7,812 nucleotides of DNA, taken from NCBI GenBank assembly GCA_027492445.1, contig JAPUES010000093.1, forward strand, positions 12,206 through 20,017. The letters run 5' to 3'. A program made the position numbers and the translations under genes. Numbering within the stretch: the first letter of the stretch is position 1; every line of letters begins with the position of its first letter. Of this stretch, positions 1-4,818 are shown in pieces. The notes under the pieces are model-generated. The model saw nothing but the letters and a program-made list of their open reading frames with translations. It was not told where the DNA came from and made no database searches. The stretch comes from Sporomusaceae bacterium. Its GTDB lineage: Bacteria; Bacillota; Negativicutes; DSM-13327.

Positions 1-66
1 TTAGGGTAGATGGGCGAACACTGAATAACGCAGAAAAATGTAAAAAACCACGAGGGAGTTTTAACT

Positions 67-1758
67 ATGACAACGAATACCATGATATCTTCAAATTTCA
101 TTCAAAATATTATTAATGAAGATTTGAAAAATAATAAAAATAATAACCGGGTACACACTCGTTTTCCTCCTGAACCTAATGGTTACCTCCATATTGGACA
201 TGCCAAATCCATTTGTCTTAACTTTGGACTTGCCAATGAATATAAAGGACTCTGTAACCTCCGTTTTGATGATACCAATCCTAGTCGTGAAGAAGTTGAG
301 TATGTAGATTCCATTCAAGAAGATGTGAAGTGGCTAGGATTTGATTGGGCTGAGCGTATGTTTTATGCTTCAGACTACTTTGATCAACTATTTGACTTTG
401 CCATTGCGCTAATAAAAACGGGTAAGGCTTACGTTTGTGATCTAACAGCTACTGAAATGCGAGAATATCGGGGCAGCCTCACAGAACCAGGTACAGATAG
501 CCCTTATCGCAATCGTTCTGTGGCAGAAAACTTAGAACTCTTTGAAGGCATGAAAGCCGGAAAATTTGCCGATGGTTCACGGGTATTGCGCGCTAAAATT
601 GATATGTCTTCACCGAATGTTAATCTTCGCGATCCAATTTTATACCGCATTATGCGTGCGGAGCATCATCGTACAGGGGACAAGTGGTGTATTTACCCTA
701 TGTACGATTATGCCCATCCTATTTCAGATGCTTTAGAAGGTATTACCCACTCCATTTGTACCTTAGAGTTTGAAGATCACCGTCCTCTTTATGATTGGTT
801 GATTCATGCTCTTGAAATGGAAAATCGGCCACAGCAAATTGAATTTGCTCGCTTAAATGTAACCAATATGGTAATGAGCAAACGCAAATTGCGAGCCCTT
901 GTGGAAGAAGGTCTAGTGGATGGTTGGGATGATCCAAGAATGCCTACCATTTCTGGACTAAGGCGTCGTGGCTATACCCCAGAAGCCATTCGGGATTTTT
1001 GTGAACGGATTGGAATTGCAAAAAGTAATAGCATTGTTGATATTGCCATGCTTGAACATTGTATACGAGAAGACCTAAACGCCAAGGCTCTGCGGGCTAT
1101 GGCGGTACTACGCCCTCTAAAAGTAGTCATTGAAAACTATCCTGAAGGGCAAGTAGAAGAACTAGAAACGGAGAACAACCCAGAGCAGCCTGAAACAGGG
1201 ATGCGTACCATTCCTTTTTCACGGGAATTATATATTGAACAAGAAGATTTTATGGAAAATCCGTCGAAAAAATTCTTCCGTTTAGCACCAGGACAAGAAG
1301 TACGTCTAAAAAGTGCTTATTTTATTAAATGTGAACAAGTTATCAAAAACGAAGAAACAGGGGAAATCATTGAGCTACGCTGTACCTATGATCCAGACAC
1401 GAAAAGCGGCAGTGGCACTTCTACCCGTAAAGTCAAAGGCACCTTACATTGGGTTTCTGCTGCTCGCGCTGTAAAGGCAGAAGTGCGGTTATATGATTAT
1501 CTGCTATTGCCAGAGACAGAAGAAGAAGATCAACAAGAGGAAAAGGATTTTAAAGAGGATATCAATCCAAATTCCATGGAAAGATTAACTTCTTGTATGG
1601 TGGAACCAAGTTTGTTAGAGGCTACTGTTGACCAAAGGTATCAGTTCTTGCGTCAGGGTTATTTTTGCCTTGATGTTAAGGATGCAACCAAGGAACTGCC
1701 AGTCTTTAATCGCGTAGTCGGCCTGCGGGATTCTTGGGCGAAAAGCCAAAAAGCATAA
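67..1758 (+). CDS. glnS: Glutaminyl-tRNA synthetase (GlnRS), complete
   Basis: This cytoplasmic class I aminoacyl-tRNA synthetase joins glutamine to tRNA-Gln using ATP. The catalytic Rossmann domain (about residues 28-335) opens with the GlnRS-type block FPPEPNGYLHIGH, with HIGH at 42-45. The second ATP motif is the GlnRS form VMSKR at 269-273. The C-terminal beta-barrel anticodon-binding domain follows (about 340-555), including the GMRTIPFSRELYIE stretch near 378 and a closing PVFNRVVGLRDSW. Length is 563 residues against roughly 554 for E. coli GlnRS, so it is full length; a short acidic stretch near 485-500 is the main local oddity. The start is set by AGGGAG at 53-58, eight bases before the ATG. 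The motifs favour GlnRS over GluRS. Many Firmicutes lack GlnRS and make Gln-tRNA by GatCAB transamidation, so this gene may be of transferred origin; that is inference. No T-box or promoter is visible in the 66 bases upstream. Confidence 0.97.
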   Translation: MTTNTMISSNFIQNIINEDLKNNKNNNRVHTRFPPEPNGYLHIGHAKSICLNFGLANEYKGLCNLRFDDTNPSREEVEYVDSIQEDVKWLGFDWAERMFYASDYFDQLFDFAIALIKTGKAYVCDLTATEMREYRGSLTEPGTDSPYRNRSVAENLELFEGMKAGKFADGSRVLRAKIDMSSPNVNLRDPILYRIMRAEHHRTGDKWCIYPMYDYAHPISDALEGITHSICTLEFEDHRPLYDWLIHALEMENRPQQIEFARLNVTNMVMSKRKLRALVEEGLVDGWDDPRMPTISGLRRRGYTPEAIRDFCERIGIAKSNSIVDIAMLEHCIREDLNAKALRAMAVLRPLKVVIENYPEGQVEELETENNPEQPETGMRTIPFSRELYIEQEDFMENPSKKFFRLAPGQEVRLKSAYFIKCEQVIKNEETGEIIELRCTYDPDTKSGSGTSTRKVKGTLHWVSAARAVKAEVRLYDYLLLPETEEEDQQEEKDFKEDINPNSMERLTSCMVEPSLLEATVDQRYQFLRQGYFCLDVKDATKELPVFNRVVGLRDSWAKSQKA

Positions 1759-1828
1759 TAAATAAACGTTAAAACACCTCCAGTGATTGTGAGTAATCAT
1801 TGGAGGTGTTTGATTTGCGTTTATTTAT
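1758..1828. terminator. Bidirectional terminator between convergent genes
   Basis: The core is a 17-base stem: 1772-1788 pairs with 1795-1811 with a single G.T wobble, around the 6-base loop GTGAGT. An outer 11-base arm pair, 1758-1768 with 1818-1828, extends the palindrome across a small internal loop and contains the last base of the glnS stop codon and the stop codon of the minus-strand gene. T-rich tracts follow the core on both strands: TTTGATTTGCGTTTATT on plus and TTTTAACGTTTATT on minus. It should therefore end transcription from both sides. Confidence 0.88.
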
Positions 1829-2201
1829 CCTTTGGTCGTAGGGGTTTTAGCTCTATTTTATTTCTTTTAAAGTAGTCCTTTAAAGCTTTATTGATAATGA
1901 GCGCCTTTTTCTTTTTGGTTCCTTGGGTCAGGTCCTCGATGGTTTGGTAAATGTCATTTTCAAGCCAAAAACTATCTTTCGTGTGGATTTCTTTAAATTT
2001 TGGTTCGCGAATGTCAGTGGGAGGTTCTTGTATTTCAGGAAGAATAGCTACATCTGCTAGGGGTTTGCTAACGGTTTTAGTCCCTTTCTTTTCTTTTTTT
2101 GCAGGAACGGGGCTATCAGAAATAGGAGTAATTACTTCTTGAGAATCCACGGGCTGAAGTTCTACTTTCTCGGCAAGGGGTGCTTTTTTTATTCTTGGCA
2201 C
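1821..2201 (-). CDS. Predicted ribbon-helix-helix DNA-binding protein with disordered N-terminal half
   Basis: This is a 126-residue protein I do not recognise by name. Residues 1-70 are rich in Pro, Lys, Glu and Ser with no obvious fold, so they are probably disordered. Residues 75-115 look like a ribbon-helix-helix (CopG/Arc-like) domain: a short strand around DSFWLEND, a first helix (IYQTIEDLTQ), a Gly-containing turn followed by a run of four lysines, and a second helix (ALIINKALKDYFKRN). This is the pattern of small dimeric DNA-binding proteins, but it is inferred by eye. The start is GTG at 2201, ten bases after AGGAGG (2217-2212); the nearby upstream ATG is immediately followed by TAA and cannot serve. 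There is no signal peptide or membrane segment. It sits alone between its own promoter and the terminator shared with glnS. Function and target are unknown; an antitoxin role seems unlikely because no partner toxin is adjacent. Confidence 0.72.
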   Translation of the reverse strand: MPRIKKAPLAEKVELQPVDSQEVITPISDSPVPAKKEKKGTKTVSKPLADVAILPEIQEPPTDIREPKFKEIHTKDSFWLENDIYQTIEDLTQGTKKKKALIINKALKDYFKRNKIELKPLRPKDK

Positions 2202-2285
2202 GTTACATCAACCTCCTACTATAACTGTTATTAAATAAGAGCTACTTTACAAATAAATTAACTAAAAAATTCCTTTTACTCTTCC

Positions 2286-2313
2286 ATTATAGCAAGGGGA
2301 AATAAAAACGCAA
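2286..2313 (-). promoter_or_regulatory. Candidate extended -10 promoter for the ribbon-helix-helix gene
   Basis: On the minus strand there is a perfect TATAAT (2291-2286) preceded by TGC, giving an extended -10 (TGnTATAAT). The -35 is weak: TTGCGT at 2313-2308 with a 16-base spacer. Transcription would start near 2279, leaving a leader of about 78 bases before the GTG start. It lies downstream of the tRNA terminator, so the gene would be transcribed separately from the tRNAs. Confidence 0.55.
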
Positions 2314-2360
2314 CATATTAAAAAGAGTTTTAGTAATCTTTATCATTTTTTCCTCAAAAA

Positions 2361-2392
2361 TATAAAAGCCTTCGCAGAATCTGCGAAGACTT
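2361..2392 (-). terminator. Rho-independent terminator of the tRNA unit
   Basis: A 7-base perfect stem (CTTCGCA at 2370-2376 with TGCGAAG at 2382-2388) encloses the loop GAATC. AAG/CTT pairs extend it beyond one mismatch. Read on the minus strand it is followed by TTTTATATTTTT. It lies just after the tRNA remnant, as expected for the end of a tRNA transcript. Confidence 0.8.
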
Positions 2393-2401
2393 GTGATTTA
2401 T

Positions 2402-2456
2402 TGGTGACACGCCGGGGAATCGAACCCCGAACCTACTGATTAAGAGCTAGCTGCGC
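2402..2456 (-). pseudogene. Damaged tRNA-Lys(CUU)-like gene lacking the D arm
   Basis: The 3' part is an intact tRNA-Lys half. It has the anticodon loop CTCTTAA (2446-2440, anticodon CTT at 2444-2442), the 3' anticodon strand TCAGT, variable loop AGGTT, a perfect T stem CGGGG/CCCCG around TTCGATT, the acceptor strand GCGTGTC, discriminator A and an encoded CCA ending at 2402. The 5' part is wrong. No GACACGC-like acceptor strand precedes it, the D stem and loop are missing, and the 5' anticodon strand GCTAG pairs poorly, with an A-C mismatch and two wobbles. The bases TAGCTC (2449-2444) resemble positions 8-13 of a tRNA and run directly into the anticodon, suggesting an internal deletion at a CTC repeat. 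The left end at 2456 assumes seven acceptor bases before that T8; those bases pair with the 3' strand at only three of seven positions. It is almost certainly not a functional tRNA. Confidence 0.75.
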
Positions 2457-2469
2457 TCGTGGGTTCTAA

Positions 2470-2545
2470 TGGTTAGGGCGGCAGGACTCGAACCTGCGAA
2501 TACGGGAGTCAGAGTCCCGTGCCTTACCAACTTGGCGACGCCCCA
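2470..2545 (-). tRNA. tRNA-Gln (anticodon CUG)
   Basis: A complete 76-base cloverleaf on the minus strand. The acceptor stem TGGGGCG/CGCCCTA has seven pairs (T1-A72, and one G2-T71 wobble). The D arm is GCC/GGC with GG in the loop. The anticodon stem CGGGA/TCCCG encloses CTCTGAC, anticodon CTG. The variable loop is TATTC, the T stem GCAGG/CCTGC encloses TTCGAGT, and discriminator A73 is followed by an encoded CCA (2472-2470). It decodes CAG. The U1-A72 pair is typical of bacterial tRNA-Gln, but A73 and the G2.U71 wobble differ from the usual G73 and G2-C71. It is transcribed from the promoter at 2574-2602 and its substrate enzyme gene, glnS, lies about 0.7 kb away. Confidence 0.96.
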
Positions 2546-2573
2546 GTGAAAATAATAACTTATTTACATAACA

Positions 2574-2602
2574 ATTATATACTTACTTAAATAAAATTGC
2601 AA
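2574..2602 (-). promoter_or_regulatory. Sigma-70-type promoter of the tRNA unit
   Basis: On the minus strand TTGCAA (2602-2597) is separated from a perfect TATAAT (2579-2574) by exactly 17 bases. Transcription would start near 2567, about 22 bases before the 5' end of tRNA-Gln, a normal length for a tRNA leader. Confidence 0.75.
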
Positions 2603-2683
2603 ATAAAAAGCCACTTTATATAGATAAACTCTAAGGATGACTATGAATAAAAAGTCATATAATTTAGAATTTAACAAAAAGTA

Positions 2684-2714
2684 TTCACTATTTACTGTGA
2701 TTTTATGGTATGAT
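2684..2714 (+). promoter_or_regulatory. Candidate extended -10 promoter for the chemoreceptor
   Basis: TATGAT at 2709-2714 is preceded by TGG, making an extended -10 (TGnTATGAT). The best -35 is the poor TTCACT at 2684-2689 with a long 19-base spacer, so recognition would rest mainly on the extended -10. The start point would be near 2721, about 60 bases before the ATG. This promoter points away from the tRNA promoter across the same 238-base intergenic region, which otherwise shows no gene. A sigma factor of the motility type cannot be excluded, but I see no clear match to one. Confidence 0.42.
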
Positions 2715-2783
2715 TTATTTATATATGTTTTTAAAGAAGAATCTGACGAAATATGATAAATGGGAAAATGGGAGGATTAGATA

Positions 2784-4061
2784 ATGTTTGGAATTAAGAA
2801 GAAAAGTAGTCAACCTACGGATGGTATCTATTCAGCAAACAAAACTGTAGCAAAAGCGTTCCTTAAACTTGATAATCAGTCAGTAGGTTATTTAAATGAA
2901 ATTCACCCACTCATTAATACTCATCTAGATACGATTACGAATGAGTTTTACGCTCGCCTCACCCAAGTTCCTGAAGTGGATCAATTTATTCGCCAGCATT
3001 CTTCTGTTGATAGATTAAAACAAACCCTACGCAACTTTTTGAAAAACATGTGTATGCCGACAATTGACCAACAATATTTAGCAGATAAAAGACATATTGG
3101 TGAAGTCCACAATCGGATTAAACTTCCAGCCGAATGGTTTATTTTAGCGGTTGGTGCTTTGAAAGATACAATAGTACCTTATATTACCGAGGCCTATGGA
3201 ACGGATGTACCCCATATGACAAAAACACTTCAAGCATTCAATCAAGTCATGCAATTAATAGAGTCTGAGGTGAATCAATCCTTTATTGATTCCTATGCCA
3301 AAGAATTAGATAAAAAAGCAGAACTAGAAACTTTAATGGCGGAGCAATCAGCCTTGGTAGCAAAAGTCCAAGATGCCAGTCAGATGTTAGCTGCTACTGC
3401 AGAAGAGACCTCTGCTTCCGCATCACAAATGGCTCAATCGGCGAAAAATATTGAAGATGCGTCAACTCTTGCCAAGGGGGAAGCCAATTTAGCAAGGATG
3501 ACAGCGATGGAAGGGGAAAAATCTACCCAAAATACCTTGCATCAGGTGGCTGCCATGATAGATGCCAATCGGGAAGCCCAATCTAAAGTTAATTCTCTAG
3601 AAACTACCTCAGGTTCCGTAGTACATATTGTGCAAACTATTAACGAAATTGCCAATCAGACCAACCTATTGGCCTTGAATGCAGCTATTGAAGCCGCAAG
3701 GGCTGGCGAGGCAGGTCGTGGCTTTGCCGTAGTAGCAGATGAAGTTCGAAAACTTGCGGAACAAAGCCGTATGGCAACGGATGAGATTTCCCAACTGATT
3801 GGTGCAAATACTACTTCTACAAAAGAAGTGGTAAGTAGTATGACAGAACAAGCTGCTGTAATGAGTACTGTAAGTCATGCAGTGGAAGAAACTTCCTCCC
3901 AAATGAAACAAATTGTGAAAGCAATAACGGGTAATTTTGAACAGGTAGAAAATATTGCAGTGGCAGTTACTAGCTTAGCGAGTACTTCGCAAGAAATTGA
4001 AAAGGCATCGGATGAAGTGGCTCATGCTGCTACGGATTTATCGGCCATGGTAGTTCGATAA
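2784..4061 (+). CDS. hemAT: HemAT-like globin-coupled methyl-accepting chemotaxis protein
   Basis: This is a soluble chemoreceptor predicted to bind haem and signal oxygen (or another gas) to CheW/CheA. Residues 15-175 form the sensor globin. The stretch HSSVDRLKQTL (72-82) and the HNRIKLPAEWF segment are typical of HemAT-type globins. H109 in EVHNRI is the expected proximal haem ligand and Y56 in EFYARL matches the distal B10 tyrosine of B. subtilis HemAT. Residues 190-425 are a coiled-coil signalling domain with the receptor hairpin (EIANQTNLLALNAAIEAARAGE, split around 288-309, then GRGFAVVADEVRKLAEQS). Glu/Ala/Ser-rich segments such as TAEETSASASQ could hold methylation sites. There are no membrane helices and no C-terminal NWETF-type CheR tether. 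Length (425) matches HemAT (about 432). The start has GGAGG at 2771-2775, eight bases away. No other che genes are nearby. Confidence 0.92.
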   Translation: MFGIKKKSSQPTDGIYSANKTVAKAFLKLDNQSVGYLNEIHPLINTHLDTITNEFYARLTQVPEVDQFIRQHSSVDRLKQTLRNFLKNMCMPTIDQQYLADKRHIGEVHNRIKLPAEWFILAVGALKDTIVPYITEAYGTDVPHMTKTLQAFNQVMQLIESEVNQSFIDSYAKELDKKAELETLMAEQSALVAKVQDASQMLAATAEETSASASQMAQSAKNIEDASTLAKGEANLARMTAMEGEKSTQNTLHQVAAMIDANREAQSKVNSLETTSGSVVHIVQTINEIANQTNLLALNAAIEAARAGEAGRGFAVVADEVRKLAEQSRMATDEISQLIGANTTSTKEVVSSMTEQAAVMSTVSHAVEETSSQMKQIVKAITGNFEQVENIAVAVTSLASTSQEIEKASDEVAHAATDLSAMVVR

Positions 4062-4125
4062 AAACCTTGTTAGCATGAATAATAACACTCTTTTTAGGCA
4101 AAATACTAAAAGGAGGTGTTATATA

Positions 4126-4602
4126 ATGACATTATCATTAACACAAAAAGAAACTTCATTGCTAAAGGATCAGCAGAACCATGAAAAAATTTGCATACAA
4201 AAATACCAGACTTATGCAAATCAAGCCCAAGATGGGCAGTTAAAGCAATTACTTACTTCTTATGCCCAGCAGGAGCAAAAACACCTAGAGACTCTTGGTC
4301 AGATTCTAAATGGACAAGTACCGTCGATGACCTCCCAAAGTAGTCAGGCCAATCAACAAAATAATGTGCAAAATTCTACAACCTTTTCGCAAAATGCAAA
4401 TCCCAGCCAAAGTGATGCGGCTCTTTGTAATGACATGTTAATGACAGAAAAATTCGTATCCGGTGCCTATGATACGGCAATTTTCGAATTTGCGGATACG
4501 AATGTACGACAAGTTTTGAATCATATACAAAAGGAAGAACAAGAACATGGGAATGGCATCTTCCAGTATATGCAAAGTAAAGGGATGTATAATCCCCAGT
4601 AG
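4126..4602 (+). CDS. CotF-like spore coat / ferritin-fold protein
   Basis: A 158-residue protein of the Coat F type, in which a ferritin-like four-helix bundle is split in two halves. Half one is residues 10-62, half two 98-155, joined by a Gln/Asn/Ser-rich flexible linker (about 64-97). Family members are found in spore coats or as abundant small proteins in spore formers; the precise role is unclear. Each half carries a glutamate followed 30 residues later by ExxH: E20 with E50/H53, and E108 with E138/H141, as in diiron ferritin-like proteins. The start at 4126 is chosen because AGGAGG (4111-4116) lies nine bases before it; an upstream in-frame ATG at 4075 has no ribosome site and would place the AGGAGG inside the coding region. 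The 64-base gap after the chemoreceptor holds at most a weak hairpin, so read-through is possible. There is no signal peptide or membrane segment. Confidence 0.85.
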   Translation: MTLSLTQKETSLLKDQQNHEKICIQKYQTYANQAQDGQLKQLLTSYAQQEQKHLETLGQILNGQVPSMTSQSSQANQQNNVQNSTTFSQNANPSQSDAALCNDMLMTEKFVSGAYDTAIFEFADTNVRQVLNHIQKEEQEHGNGIFQYMQSKGMYNPQ

Positions 4603-4614
4603 CTTAGAAACCCG

Positions 4615-4667
4615 AAAAGGCAATAATCACTGTATGGTCTAACTAGACAGTGGTTATTGCTTTTTTT
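4615..4667 (+). terminator. Strong rho-independent terminator after the CotF-like gene
   Basis: A 14-base stem (4620-4633 with 4647-4660, one G.T wobble) with a 13-base loop is followed by seven T residues (4661-4667). A preceding AAAA run can pair with those Ts, so the hairpin may also work weakly on the other strand. It starts 12 bases after the stop codon and should isolate this gene from the cyclase downstream. Confidence 0.92.
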
Positions 4668-4693
4668 ATTGAAAATATAGTTAATATAATATT

Positions 4694-4722
4694 TAGACTA
4701 GTAATTACATGAAATATATAGT
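4694..4722 (+). promoter_or_regulatory. Candidate promoter for the PocR-GGDEF gene
   Basis: TAGACT (4694-4699; four of six to the -35 consensus) lies 17 bases before TATAGT (4717-4722; five of six to the -10). The start would be near 4729, giving a leader of about 90 bases before the ATG at 4819. The leader is AT-rich and I recognise no riboswitch in it; in particular no c-di-GMP riboswitch core is evident. Confidence 0.4.
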
Positions 4723-4818
4723 AAAATTTTGTAACAATATTTAAGGGATAGCTAACTTGCTAAAGCAGGATATCATTATCATAGGTAAAGACTTTTTTAC
4801 TATGGAAAGGAAGATAGT

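Noticed and set aside
1..66. T-box leader upstream of glnS
   Set aside because: The sequence starts TTAGGGTAGAT but lacks the T-box core AGGGTGGNACCGCG and a terminator hairpin; only a ribosome site can be supported.
1951..2142. 63-codon plus-strand frame and other short opposite-strand frames (91-318, 743-937, 1615-1800, 3666-3911, 4438-4623, 4760-4942)
   Set aside because: All overlap stronger genes in other frames or cross a terminator. None has a good ribosome site or a protein-like family pattern.
2637..2658. Inverted repeat ATGACT / AGTCAT with a 10-base spacer, overlapping a TATAAT at 2658-2663
   Set aside because: A 6-base dyad is expected by chance in this AT-rich gap, and the TATAAT has no -35 partner at a suitable distance.
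4065..4095. Terminator between the chemoreceptor and the CotF-like gene
   Set aside because: Only a 5-base stem (TGTTA/TAACA) with a 10-base loop precedes CTCTTTTT. It is too weak to list as a terminator, though partial termination is possible.
4076..4108. Sigma-G-like pair TGAATA and AATACTA before the CotF-like gene
   Set aside because: The spacing is about 20 bases, longer than expected, and transcription would start at or beyond the ribosome binding site, so it could not give a translatable message.
4075..4125. Longer start for the CotF-like gene at an upstream ATG
   Set aside because: It has no Shine-Dalgarno sequence, and the extra 17 residues would be encoded by the region that holds the strong AGGAGG for the ATG at 4126.
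4769..4782. Fur-box-like ATCATTATC sequence before the cyclase gene
   Set aside because: Only one half matches the 19-base Fur palindrome; the other half does not, so it is likely chance in AT-rich DNA.
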